This document shows, piece after piece, positions 13,166 to 24,383 of a stretch of DNA of 64,000 nt. How positions within the stretch are numbered: the first letter of the stretch is position 1; the number at the start of each line of letters is the position of its first letter. The stretch covers positions 1,426,001-1,490,000 of the forward strand of contig OZ234499.1 of the NCBI GenBank assembly GCA_965153455.1. Reading direction: 5' to 3'. The DNA is from Sphagnum compactum. Taxonomy: Eukaryota; Bryophyta; Sphagnopsida; Sphagnales. The translations under genes were made by a program, and so were the position numbers. The notes below the pieces were generated by a model. That model made no database searches, was not told where the DNA came from, and saw only the letters and a program-made list of their open reading frames with translations.

Positions 13166-13320
13166 CACCACCAAAGAAGAAGGTGATGGCAATAAGTTGC
13201 CATTGCCTTCTTCATTGGAACACCACCATAGAAGAAGACGACAGCACATTGCCATCGTCTTCTTATTTTTTGCAACACCAGCACAGTAAAAGACGATGGC
13301 ACATTGCCATCGTCTTCTTC
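13166..13320. repeat. Tandem hairpin repeats
   Basis: Three successive units of about 56-64 bp each contain an inverted repeat. The clearest is at 13290-13316: arms AAGACGATGGCA and TGCCATCGTCTT pair perfectly around a CAT loop. The units near 13168 and 13234 carry the same palindrome with a few mismatches. The arms consist of GAAGA, GATGGCA and their complements. Hairpin-bearing tandem units like this are prone to expansion. No function is known. Confidence 0.7.
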
Positions 13321-13376
13321 TTCTCAAACACAGAGACGACAAAACACACACGAAAACAACAAAAAGAAAACCAAAA

Positions 13377-13990
13377 GAAGGGAGGAAGCTTACCTTCAAA
13401 CTAACCACTCTACCCTCTCACTTTTGGCTCCCGCTTTTGCCTTCCTGCTTTTGCACTTTCGTTTCAAGTGCTTTCTCCTGACATCTTCTTCTTCTTAAGT
13501 AAAAGAAAAGAAAAAAAAAACACAAAGAAAAAAAACCATACAAAAGAAAAAATATGCAGAGAAGGGAAGGAGTTTACCTTCAAGCTTTCGCTCTGCCTTC
13601 TCACTTCTGGCTCCTGCATCTACCCTCCCACTTTTGCACTTCTGTTTCAAGCACTTTCTCTTGGCATCTTTTTCTTCTCAAGTAAAAGAAAAAAAAAAAA
13701 CACAAAGAAAAAAATAACCATAGAGAAGAAAAAAAATGCAGAGAAGGGAGGGAGCTTACCTTCAAGCTCCCGCTCTGCCCTCTCCTACTTCTGCCTTCCT
13801 GCTTGTGCCCTTTCGTCTCAAGCGCTTTCTCTTGGCATCTTCTTCTTCTCAAACAGAAGAAAAGAAAAAAAACACAAAGAAAAAAAAACCATAAAAAAGA
13901 AAAAAAATGCAGAAAAGGAAGGGAGCTTACCTTTCTTCTCTCACTTCTGCATTTGGGATGAAAAGCTCCTCTTGCTTTCTCCTCTCCACA
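13377..13990. repeat. About 180-bp tandem repeat, 3.5 units
   Basis: Units start at 13377, 13561, 13743 and 13917, spaced 184, 182 and 174 bp. Each runs: GAAGGGAGGGAGCTTACC, then a pyrimidine-rich half with CTTTTGC and CTTTCTCTTGGCATCTTC, then an adenine-rich half with AAAGAAAA and AACACAAAG blocks. Strong strand asymmetry (C/T then A) keeps a long frame open by chance. The similarity among units indicates fairly recent duplication. It is a minisatellite rather than a gene. Confidence 0.8.
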
Positions 13991-14393
13991 TTCCTTCAAC
14001 GTTGAGCTCTCCACCTTCCTCAAGCCTTGTGTCTACATTTCCTCGAAGCTCTGTGCTACTCAAGCTTGGGAGCTCTCCCAAGCTTTGGAGATGGAGTGAG
14101 CGGGAAATGAGGTGAGGGAGGTAGGAGGGGGGAGGTAGATAGGAGGGGGGAAGTAGGTAAGAGGGGAAAATTTTGGGGCAGAGAAGGGGGCTGAAAAACC
14201 CCTGGGCAGGGGAAGAGGATGTGTTTTTGGTTCATCCCCTAAACGGCTTGAACGGCTTGTACTATGTAGGTTGATTGAAGATGACATCCAACTGACTTAT
14301 TACTGGGTATGATAGTTTCTGCATGCCTACTGTGTTGCCATGAGCTAGACTCTTTGCTACTTCCTGCAATTGTGTTGTAGAGTTCATAAGAAT
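13991..14393. other. Flank of the 180-bp array
   Basis: A purine-rich tract at about 14095-14165 has repeated GGAGGTAG, GTAGGTAA and related motifs. Mixed sequence follows, with two TACAGT-free but similar ACGGCTTG copies near 14245. No gene was recognised. Confidence 0.45.
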
Positions 14394-14920
14394 CTATGGA
14401 CATACCTGTATATTGCGAGCTCTGATTTCAATCAGTTGTTCTAACACCTCTGGAGAAGTTACCCATGAATCACAGTCCCTGAGCTCCACTTGAATTACAG
14501 CAGGTGCTAGACTTTGCTTCAGGTTATTTGTCACTGAAGTCTCTGGCTTTGTCTCTGACCTTTTCTGTGCCTTTTTCATCATGGGTAGCATACCAGAGTT
14601 GTGGCAAGGGCAGGTATGGGGGACATTAGCTCTTGTTGTGGCAACTATGGCAATGGTGGCACTTCTTCAGAATGTCTGGGGCATGGTTAACAAGCATTGT
14701 GGACACCTCAAAGGCTGCAGCATGTCACAGAGCAGCAGGGCTGGAAGGGGCCCCCATTTTGCCTCTTTGTGGGGAGTGTTCCAGAGGTGTTGGAGTTTTG
14801 TGATGAACAAATTTTGAAATCTTGGGCAGAATTTTGAAACTGTGCCTAGAGTCAATCCCCCAACAAGCTCTATATTCCATTGATCCAAACTCACTTCTAG
14901 TCTCACACAATATTGCAATC
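14394..14920 (-). pseudogene. Unidentified minus-strand exon-like region
   Basis: On the minus strand the segment 14591-14402 is open, ends with VELRDCDSWVTSPEVLEQL then IEIRARNIQ, and is followed by a good donor GTATGTCC. The leucine and ELRDC spacing recalls a leucine-rich repeat of plant disease-resistance proteins, but only one repeat is visible. Upstream to 14920 there are further coding-like pieces in other frames, interrupted by stops. It may be the relic of a receptor-type gene, or an unplaced exon. It lies directly before the P450 pseudogene, on the opposite strand. Confidence 0.3.
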
Positions 14921-15104
14921 CTCCTGTAACCCAAAAATGCTAATCAGAAGAACAATGTGCTTTCTGTAAAATAATATACTGAGCATTAAGGCAGTCACCA
15001 TGTTTCCTCAGTCCTTGGAGGAACTATTCAAGGTGCCCAATTACCCAAAATTTCAAACCTTGCAACCTCCAAAGGAAAGTTGTACAAACCAACCTGGGAT
15101 CAGC

Positions 15105-16850
15105 ACCAAATTATGTAATTATGGTGGGCACTTCACCTTCCTTGTTCTTCTTTGAGTTCATAAGCTTCATGACCAAGCAACCATTATGTCCAAGTTCATG
15201 AATATGCAACTTGTAAATGTGACTTCAAGCACTTCTCCATTCATGACAAGGCTTGAAAAAAACCCATTATTCCATATTGCAAAAATTTCCCATTTTTTTA
15301 ATGTGACTATATTGGTGTGCATTTACTATCGGGGTTCTGGGCTAAGGATTCTTGTGACAGACCCAAATCTTGCGAAGGAGATTTTCTCAAAGCCTTTGGA
15401 GTACTGCAAAATGGATGTGCAAACCAGCACAGTCAATGAGATTATTGGAGAATTTGGTTTGCCTGCAACCAATGGTCAAGAATGGGTTTTACATTGTTGA
15501 CTTCTAGATCCTGCTTTCCACCTTGAGTCAATCAAGGTGCTGTTTCAATTATAGATATAATTGTTTACATTATATCTTGCTGTTGGTAGTCACTGGGTGA
15601 AAAAAAGGTTAAGGGGTGATACAATGGCCCAGACTGCATCAACAATTAGGTTGTTCAACTTTGCAACAAGAATATTGTGGGATGTCAATAGGATTTGGAA
15701 GGACCAAAAAAAATTTACAGAAGGATGGCTCCATGTCTTGTGTTCAATTACAAGTGTGACTAGACATATTTTTCACTTACTTTGTTGTCTTTAATTTAAA
15801 TTTGGAAAAGCTGAAAGTTGAGCATAATGATGGGATTATTGACGTGAGCAGGGAATGGCTAGTACAATGATGAATTGCACCAAATCGTTGTTGAAAACTT
15901 GGGAGCTTAAGGTACAAGCTGGAAATGGTTCAGTGGAATTGGAAGTCAGCAATGAATTGTGCATTATAACAGCAGATACCATAGCGCACATAGCCTTCAG
16001 TACCAATTACGAGAAGGGAAAGCAAGTGTTTACACAAATTGACACCCTTATTCTCAGTTTGTCTGAAGCTTTCAACAATCCCCTTTCTTGGATACCCGGC
16101 TACAGGTTTACATTTGAAATTCAGAATGAAAGCATATCAATATATTGGATTCGTTGACATGCCTTTGTAAATGGTTGCTAATATGTATAACATGCATTTT
16201 GTTGGATATTTTCAGCCTTTTTTACATCATGCCAAGTTCTAGTGTGGATCTCTTAAAGATTGTGTCTTTTTAATATTGCAGATTTTTTCCAACACTAACA
16301 AATCGAAAGACTGCCAAATCAAAGTTTGAAATAGATGAAGCATTTAAACAACTGATTCAAGGTCGACAAGATGCAGCAAGGAAGGGAGTAGTTCCATATG
16401 GGAAAGATCTATTAGGAGTGATGCTTTCAGCTATCAATGAGAATAGGGAGAAGGACATGAAGAATAAAAAACATGAATTTTGTCTTCAAGCCCTAGTTGA
16501 TGAATGCAAGACCTTTTTTGTTGGCACTGAAACATTGGCTTTAGTGTTCACATGGACCCAGCTACTATTGGCTGAGTATCCTGAGTGGCAACAAAAAAGC
16601 TGAGATCTTGGAAGTTTGTGGCCACAACATCAATAACTTTGATGCATCAATGCTCACAAAGATGAAAGTAGTTCGTGGTTTTCTTTCATATCTTTATTTT
16701 AATGCATACAATCTTCTATTTTTCTACATACAAGTTGGATGTGGATGTGGACACTAAAATTTTCCCACCAAATTGATGCTTTGGAATTCAAGCTCAACAG
16801 ATTTGTGGATGGCACAATTTATGAAAGTAAAAAAAACCAACATGTTAAAA
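15105..16850 (+). pseudogene. Cytochrome P450 pseudogene, CYP72 clan
   Basis: The exon remains are about 15105-15536, 15852-16105, 16282-16667 and 16735 to about 16850. Recognisable pieces in order are KLHDQATIMSK, ILVTDPNLAKEIFSK, LLDPAFHLESIK, GMASTMMNCTKSLLKTWE, ITADTIAHIAFSTNYEKGKQ, FFPTLTNRKTAKSKFEIDEA, the I-helix FFVGTET (usually A-G-x-E-T), LLLAEYPEWQ, and a PERF-like EFKLNRFVDGT. Lesions include in-frame stops at 15153-15155 and 15499-15501, a frameshift in the six-A run at 16593-16598 and a stop at 16772-16774. Most of the K-helix ExxR region is missing, and there is no haem-binding cysteine loop. The sequence ends where the dispersed repeat copy B begins. A working gene would have encoded an ER-bound mono-oxygenase; the substrate is unknown. 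The copy cannot be functional. Confidence 0.85.
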
Positions 16851-16955
16851 CATTTATTGAAGTTTGTCCAAAGCAAAGCAACCATTATATACATGCACAA
16901 TGCAAGATCATTGCAACCAAAATAAAATCATGAAATCCCAAAACTTAATGGCAAG
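16842..16955. repeat. Dispersed repeat, copy B
   Basis: This is homologous to 14-105: GTTAAAACATTTATTGA, then TTTGTCCAAAGCAAAG, a CATTGCAA block, AATAAAATCATGA and ATCCCAAAACTT. It begins exactly where the P450 similarity stops, so an element insertion or rearrangement probably removed the P450 3' end. Confidence 0.5.
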
Positions 16956-17991
16956 TTTGACTTTAAATCCTAAACTTTTGGTTAGTTCAATGCATCTAGC
17001 TTTTGAAAATTGATGTATTCATATGAGTAAAACATGGGTGCACACAATCATACCATCCAACATAATATATGTTGCCAGTTTTAATAGTAGGATTGGAAGA
17101 ACAAATGTGGCAATTTCATTGAAGGTTTTACGTGGGAGCTCTCTTGCATGTTGCCACTAATAAGTGATACCCAGCCTTATGTGGGTCTTTATAATCACAC
17201 TCTCCATTGCTGGTGGCTGTGTAATTGGCTGCGTGATTATATGTATGTTTTCCCTTTGTCTTCCTCAACCCTTTTCTTGCATACATGCATTATCATCCCT
17301 CTTTGCTCAGCTATTTCACCTTGCAAACTTGAATGGTCTTATGGAAATAATCACCGAATCTTAATTTAGGTCTGGCAATTCTTTCCACAAAGACAGCAGC
17401 TTGATTCCCAAAATAAGGCCTTCTGGTCTCCCAAATCATGTCAAATTGGTATAGGATTTGAAGACACTGTCTCTTGGATCTTTTTCACAAACATCACAAG
17501 ATGCTCTCCCAATCATCACCTTTGCTCATCTGAAAATTCATCTTGACATAAGTATCAGAATGCAAACCAAAGCACACTTTGACACTGACCCTTCCCATAC
17601 AATCCTTTTTGTTTTGTAGTTAAAAAACCCTTGCATTTTTACATTGCCATGCTTTCTTGACACAATGTTGCCCCATTCTTCCCTGTGATCAACCACCTCT
17701 CCTCACACCTCATTTGCCACTTCAAAAGACGTACATCAATCAGCATGCCCTCAGGAAAAGTTCATAGGAAAAAAATTCACAAAATTTTGGCATCAAGTAT
17801 AAAAGTGGTGTCCAAGGTCAACTTTGACACAAGGACATTCTACAGCATGCCCTCCAAACAATGTTGCAATTGAAATTCCACAAAAAGGGCTGAAAATGAG
17901 CACAGTTTAATTTACTCTTCATAATCACAACTTCATACCTCAGTGTTGCTATATACAGACTCCGTCAGATGCCCTTACCCACTGCAAATCC
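16956..17991. other. Spacer between P450 relic and kinase gene
   Basis: About 1 kb without a recognised gene. Several short frames exist on both strands around 17150-17370 and 17640-17870, but none shows a domain. The last 100-200 nt probably contain the 3' UTR of the minus-strand kinase gene. Confidence 0.45.
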
Positions 17992-20900
17992 CTAATAAGC
18001 AGAGGTTAGAATGTGTGTGTGATGGGCTTTCTCCTCATAAGCTGCTCTCAAGGCCTCAAAGCTCAGTTTACTACTACTTGGAGTGGGTGGAAGAGAAGGT
18101 TGAGTTGATGGCCTCTTGACATAGCCCGATTCACATGAAGTGACAAAATCTGGGTTCTTTAGGGATAAGTCAACAATTGCTGGGCCTTGACACAGGCTTG
18201 TTGCGCTATTTGACTGTTGACTCTTCAATGGGATGATGAGACTTGTCAAGGGCTTTATGCGTGGTGTGCATGATGACTCAGCTTTAGGTTTTTGCTCCAG
18301 CAGGCCATCGAATGATGGCTTCCTGGATACATAAGCTGGTGGTGGAGAGGCACTGATTGTGTCAATTGCTATCTCACCCTCCAACATTCGCAGCACCTGC
18401 AGAAAACACAAGTGATTTCATTTCAGCTTGACCAAAAGCTGCTGGTAAGAATTGATATCTTGCTCCATTTCTGGGCTATTATGCAATTGAAATTTGCAGG
18501 CATAAACCCACCTATTAACCAGTGCCATGCATACCCTAAAATGAGGATACTTAATGATCAAAATCCTTTTTCTGAAACTGTTGGTTTTCCTCATGTTTCT
18601 TGCAGTTTAGGTGACTGACCTGTGACATGCGAGGTCGCTGCTGGGGGTCTCGGCGAATACAACAGGCTGCTGCATGGAGCATACAATGCAGCTCAAAGTC
18701 TGAATACCTATTCTCGAGGCGTGGATCGACCAAAAGGCTTCCTTTCTCTTCCAGCAGAGGTCGTGCCTGCCATAAGTGTAACCCAACCAATGGTCAAAAT
18801 AGAAAAAATTACCAACAGATGAGCTCTATTGATTTATTACACACAAATATTCAACCTTTTTGGGGCAGGGGAAGTTTGATTTCTAACTGGTATCCCACAT
18901 GACAAGATAGGGTATAAGAGAAGGGGAAAACAAGAAGAGAAGTAACTTCAAATTTTTTGGATGATCTGTAAGTAAGTGAAAACTGGTTCAGCTTGAACAA
19001 TGAACCTTTCCCTCGTCAAAACAGAGTTTCACCACATGAGTGTCAAGTCAAACAAGCAGAAGACAGTCATAAGATTGTGTACCCATTCAGTGAGGCATTG
19101 CTCCCCTCTAGGACGGTTGAGGTCAACAGCCTTCCGTCCTGTAATGAGCTCTAAGAGAACAACTCCAAATGAGTATACATCTGCCTTGTCAGTAATTTGA
19201 CCACTTTGTGTATACTCTGGTGCCAAATACCTAACCACACCAAAATCACACCCCAGAACTTTTTTCAGGAGCTAAGCCAGCTGCATAATGAGCTCTGTAT
19301 ATGGTCACATGTTGGATCTGCACCACACCTACTTTATGCCCAAGGAAAACAAGTAACTAAACAATACAGGTTTACACACTTGAAAAACAACAGTCATCAG
19401 ATTGCTCAGCCTCCATCCTTAAATATGAACATAAGCCAGATCTGTAGGATGCTTTCAAGGCCCCCCTCATGATAGCAGGTGCACAATATGAATTTATACC
19501 CAAATGTTCCAATAACTCGGGTATCCACACCACAGTCACCATCTGGCTGCCACCGTGCAAGCCCAAAATCCCCAACCTGAAACAGATACACCACATTGAT
19601 GCCATAACCATACTTTGAGCTCAACAAAGACGCTGATAAGAGCATCATTTTGTCTGTGACACTTCCGGTAGTATTATGGTGTTGTAATTTAAGATAATTA
19701 TCTGCTACTTTGTGACAATCAAGAATTGCAAGAAACTGGCAGTAAATGCTCCATACCAATGGTTCAAAGTCATGAGTAAGCAATATGTTGTTGGGTCGCA
19801 GGTCACGGTGCACTATGCAACCCACACGACAGTCTTCATGGAGATAGCGAAGGCCCCGTGCTGCCCCAACAGCAATCTTCTGGCGTGAGTGCCATTCCAG
19901 AGGCACCCTATCTTTGCCTGGATCAACAAGAAGAATGTAAGTAACTTGTCAACCAGTACCTCCTGGTGAGCAATTCTTCTGAGGTACAGAGCAACAACAG
20001 AACACATCTGAAAATGTCTAAACTTTGGCAATTACTAGTTAGTTTTAATACATCAGTTGGACACCTGAAAGCAACATGAGGCCAATACTACTATGCAATG
20101 TGCATCCAAGATTGTCAGTTCTGGAACAATTATCAGATGGAGGCTGATAATTAAGTACACAAAAGGAACAAATTCATCAAAGCTTCAACAGAGACATTGA
20201 TGCATGCAATCAACTTACCATAGAGATGGGAGTCCAGCGAGCTGTTGCATATGAATTCATACACCAATAGTCGACGTTTCCCTTCAACGCAGTAGCCATT
20301 AAGCATCACAACATTTCTATGCTGGGCACAACTAAGTACCTCAACCTCAGAACAAAATTCCTTGTCACCTTGTGTGCTAGCTAACTTGTGTTGCTTCACT
20401 GCCACTGCCTGTCCATCTGGGAGAATCCCCCTGTGGACTGATCCATATCCGCCCTCAGCCAAGAAGTTAGCTTGCGCAAAACCTGCTGTTGCAAGCTCAA
20501 GCTCAGCATATGTGTACCGCTGAGGTGGTTTTCCAAACACAGGTGCCTTGTGCTGGCAAATGGAGCACAGGGGTGGTGGACCAGGCAATTTCTGACGTGA
20601 TAACAGTACAGCTTTGCGGATGCTCAAAGTTCGCTCCAAGTCCCCTTGATTGCTTCTCAGTAGAAGATCATTGCCCCCAGCTTCTTGGTCTCCCTGGAAA
20701 CCTCTGCCATACTTGTATTGATTGCTTGTAATTTCATTGCACCTTTCTTCAGGGATTGAGATTTGTACTGGATCTGTGGCACAAATTCACAAGTAAAATT
20801 TGGCACAATGTCTATGGGCAAAAGGAAGTAGCAGTCCATCTGTAAACCCAACATCATAAAAGAGGCACTTTACAAGACTCTGCATGAAATCTAGGTAAAA

Positions 20901-23620
20901 TAGTTAATTATGCAAAAGAGACATGCACTTTGTGTCTGATACCTCTTCCAGGCTTAAAGAGATCTGATAGTGATTCATGCTGTGCAGGAATACTCTCTTG
21001 AACTACCACTCTCAAACCCTGCCCCGGCCTTGCCTCCCTACTCCACCCTTCAAAAGACTGCCGCCGATTTCCATCCAATGACTCTAAAGGGGATGTTTTT
21101 CGCAAGCTTTTAACAGGTGATCCCCTTCTGGAGCTTGATCGTGATCTGGAAACAGCTTTCGAAGCTAATCTAGAAGACATCCTCTCCCTCGCATACACCA
21201 CCATGCTACTCCCTGTTGAAGAACATAACAAAATCCAGGCACATTCTACATTAAACCACAGAATGTCTCCTATGATGTCAGGCAAGCATGGAAGACACCC
21301 AACAGCCACAGGAACTATACATAATTTGCAGTTTTATACGTTACAGTAGTTTATCTACAAACCTACTACATATTTAACTGAAGCTAACTTAACAACTTTC
21401 TTGCTTAAGTTGACAGGAATGGAAGAGGTAGGGAGAGAAACATAGATGAGCTATGCAGAATCTACCAGAGGGAAGAGTTCCCACCTGAATTTCGTGTCAT
21501 ATTCTCAAACTGACAGATTACATTTCCATCAAAAGATTTGCGGAGACTGGTGCTGACCCTTCGTCCTAGCTCAGGACTTTTGTCTTCATCACTATCAAAA
21601 TTGGACACAGTGTAAGAACCTCCATGCTCAATGAAATCTGCTGTTGCAGCTTCCAAGATGGCCCCACGAACAGACATTTCTGGGCTTCTGTTGCCTGGCT
21701 TAGAGGTAGCATAAGGAGAGCTGCTTTGCTCTGAGCTGGTATTTGAGTTTGAAAAAGTTCCATGATCAGATGGAGTGAAGGGGGTTCCAATGTCATCAGG
21801 ACTGCTTGAAGGAGTGTTCCCATCAGACCCAGGAAAGCCTGGCACTCTCAATGCTGTGCTTGAGTCCTTTTGGTCTTCCTTTGAGAAGCTTGGAGTGCGG
21901 GAACCATCGTCATTTACAAAGGCTGGAGCAACATTGGGTTCATCAGGTCCTGTTCCTTTAAGATTTAGGCGGAGTATTTTGGGCTCTGACTTGACAAGCA
22001 CAATGTTGCACTGCAGAAGATCCTTGCAAAACTTCCCCTCTTTCTTCAAATGTCTGCAACCAACCCAATAAGTAATTTATCAATCTATCACCATTCATAG
22101 TGGTATGACAGCTTCTTTACTTGCAGATTGGATTGTTGACATAGATCCAGAGCTGTTGCAAGCATATAGACTTCTGAAAAAATGGTTACAGGATCCTTGA
22201 GAAGCAGGAAACTGATGACCTGCAGATACCACATCAATCTGCTGTTGCACAATTCCAATTTAAATTGCACATGTTCATCTCCATGTTGGCTTTTGCAGAA
22301 CCGTTATAAGTAATAGAAACCTTTGAGAGACCCATGAGCTAAAACACTAACTATGAATATTAATCACAAGAATAGATTCCAAGGACATAGTAAATAAACT
22401 CAAAAGGCCTATTTTGTACTCTTGAGCTGCATGAATTTAGCAGAATGTAGCCTGTTAACAGTCAAAAGCAAGCAAGTCACACTGAGACATGAGGAGCAAT
22501 CAGGTAAATGTTCAAAGATGTTAGAAGCTTTGAGACAACCTTGCATGGATGAGGAGAGATTGGTGAACTTGCCTATCAAGAACAACCCAAGTTGCACCAA
22601 GTTTTCTTGACTCCATTGCTGTCACTTCCCTTCCTGCGGCTTGAACCACTTTCACCCTAACATTCACCTGCAAAAAAAATACAACACACCTTCAGCAGAG
22701 ACAACAATATCAAAGTCTGTCATTTGCTTCTCCCCATAACCACCACCAGAGGTATTGTTGCTGTATACAAATAGGTATATACTAATTTCAATGATGAACT
22801 CACCTTCTTTGAAGTGCACAACATGTGGACCTGCTGCAACATTAGCGAGCAAGCCTCATGAACTTCCTCTTCCACTGATACATGAGAACCCCTCATACTA
22901 ACTCTTCCATAATGAAAAGAGCAATCTCCTCCAAACAATGGCAAGAAAACAGGCAAGCCCCATATCCTTCTCACTGCCATAAATACAAAAAAGATTATCA
23001 GATTCTCAGTTGAAATTGATGGAATTGACAACAACACACACACACCTAGGTATGTCTTCAATCAAAATTGTAGGTTACAGCAAAAAAAGCCCTATACAAG
23101 CTGGTCCCCTAGTACAGTCCACATCCTGCCAAAAACACTACCTCACAAAAAACTTGACCTTCTGAGCTCACAATTCTTTTTTGAATGCCTGATTAAACAG
23201 AGCCTTGCAAACCCAAACTGAGCCTCAGGATCAGAAACAAGAGACTTGTTCAGAGAGTGTGCGTTTGGGGAAGTTGTTGCATCATGAGCTCTTACCAGAA
23301 CTGTTACTAGTGGGAAGAACAGCAAGTAGTGTGATGATTTCCCCTGATTGCACCACAACGTTAGTGAGAGCCCACTCAAGCGCATGCTTGGTGATCTCCC
23401 GCGTTGCATCTATTGCTACTACAACTCTTTCGGAAAAATCTCGTCCCACGCCAATATTGCGTCCGCTACTCAAGTTCGACTTATGGTAGCTACTACTACT
23501 CTGCTGGGGCTTACTGCACGTCGATGATACTACGGCTTCCTCTCGACTGCCGTTGGAACACGCGCTGCTCCGCCGACTCCTCATAGCTTCTGGCGTCAAT
23601 GAACACTTCGAATATAGCAC
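17992..23620 (-). CDS. USP-like plus protein-kinase-domain protein
   Basis: Eleven exons on the minus strand: 23620-23296, 22973-22804, 22667-22573, 22053-21485, 21212-20943, 20701-20219, 19917-19757, 19576-19500, 19230-19083, 18766-18620 and 18396-17992. They give 949 residues in consistent phase. An alternative start at 23584 gives 937. Residues about 68-230 form a universal-stress-protein-like domain ([20 protein letters not shown], then [15 protein letters not shown] and CNIVLVKS). A Ser-rich linker follows, then the family signature [19 protein letters not shown], then a kinase domain at about 540-825. The kinase motifs are present: [31 protein letters not shown] and DVYSFGV. The tail (about 825-949) is Ser/Pro-rich. 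The domain order matches the plant group annotated as inactive protein kinase SELMODRAFT_444075-like. Lys, HRD and DFG are all intact here, so loss of activity is not evident. Intron 3 is GC-AG. The exon 6 acceptor has a weak pyrimidine tract. Confidence 0.9.
22054..22572 (-). other. GC-AG intron in the kinase gene
   Basis: Exon 3 ends GATAG at 22573 and is followed by GCAAGT; the acceptor TTGCAG is at 22054-22059. Only this donor keeps frame, joining VVLD to R-H-L-K-K-E, the usual family sequence. The nearby GT (GTTCACC) would put the next exon out of frame. AG|GCAAGT is the classical context of rare plant GC donors. Confidence 0.85.
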
Positions 23621-23634
23621 AATGCGGAGAACAA

Positions 23635-23754
23635 CTAATTGCTGCTGATACCTGCTGCGAGAACCCGGTCGATGGAGAAAAGCTCAAACACATCCAGAGT
23701 ACACGGGAACAGCTCCTCCTTTCCTAAAGCAACTTCTTCCTCGCGGACCGTCAT
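23635..23754 (-). CDS. Upstream ORF, 39 codons, of the kinase gene
   Basis: A minus-strand ATG at 23754 opens 39 codons (MTVREEEVALGKEELF...) and stops at 23635, 15 nt before the assumed main ATG at 23620 and in a different frame. The peptide is acidic and looks coding-like. A possible donor, GTATCAG, lies inside it after Val-Leu-Ala-Ala. It could be a translation-attenuating uORF or part of an alternative first exon. Which applies cannot be settled from sequence alone. Confidence 0.45.
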   Translation of the reverse strand: MTVREEEVALGKEELFPCTLDVFELFSIDRVLAAGISSN

Positions 23755-23759
23755 CCTAG

Positions 23760-24330
23760 AAAATACTCCTCTGTTCCTCACTCGTCTTCCCTAGCTCATG
23801 CGGCATCAGCTGGTTTCATAAGTGTCTCGGGATCATGAAAGGAATTCGGTCGATTCTACGAAGCTCTCTGGCACTTCTCTAGATAGCTTCAATGTAACGT
23901 CTCAGCTTTACAGTAAGAGCCTGCTGTGCGTGAATGTTCGGAGCTCTTGCCCGATCCTCAGGTTGCAGTAATACTGTCGCTCTCCTGTCTCTTATTTACA
24001 GTGCGTAGACTGAGAATTCCCAGGCGAATTGTTCGAAATTATTGTCGACCTGTGGGAATCGCAAGGTCTTCCCACAGAAGATGGTCGTTCGAAACACAGA
24101 ATTGACACGGGTTTCAAGGAACTAATCACTTGTCCAACTGCCATCCGTCAATACGGGGAGGAACACCAAACCTTCCGGCAATTCCGCCATACGGCCAAGA
24201 GCACTGCGTCCTTCTTGTCCGTCTTCCACGCCAATAACCGCATCGTCTCAGTTACGGTTTAACACTAAATAAGCAGCCATGATAATCAGAAACTCAGAGG
24301 AAACTATAGCACGCCAGAAACCTGCGCAAC

Positions 24331-24383
<53 letters not shown>

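Noticed and set aside
13468-14115. A 215-codon plus-strand frame rich in Lys, Ser and Phe
   Set aside because: It spans the 180-bp tandem repeat; the frame stays open because of the repeat's base bias.
15561-15794. A 77-codon frame within the P450 relic
   Set aside because: It falls between exons 1 and 2 and has no P450 similarity; it is treated as intron.
20657-20857. An extra kinase-gene exon around 20750-20830
   Set aside because: Exon 5 joins in phase directly to 20701; including this stretch brings in no family motif and no good flanking sites.
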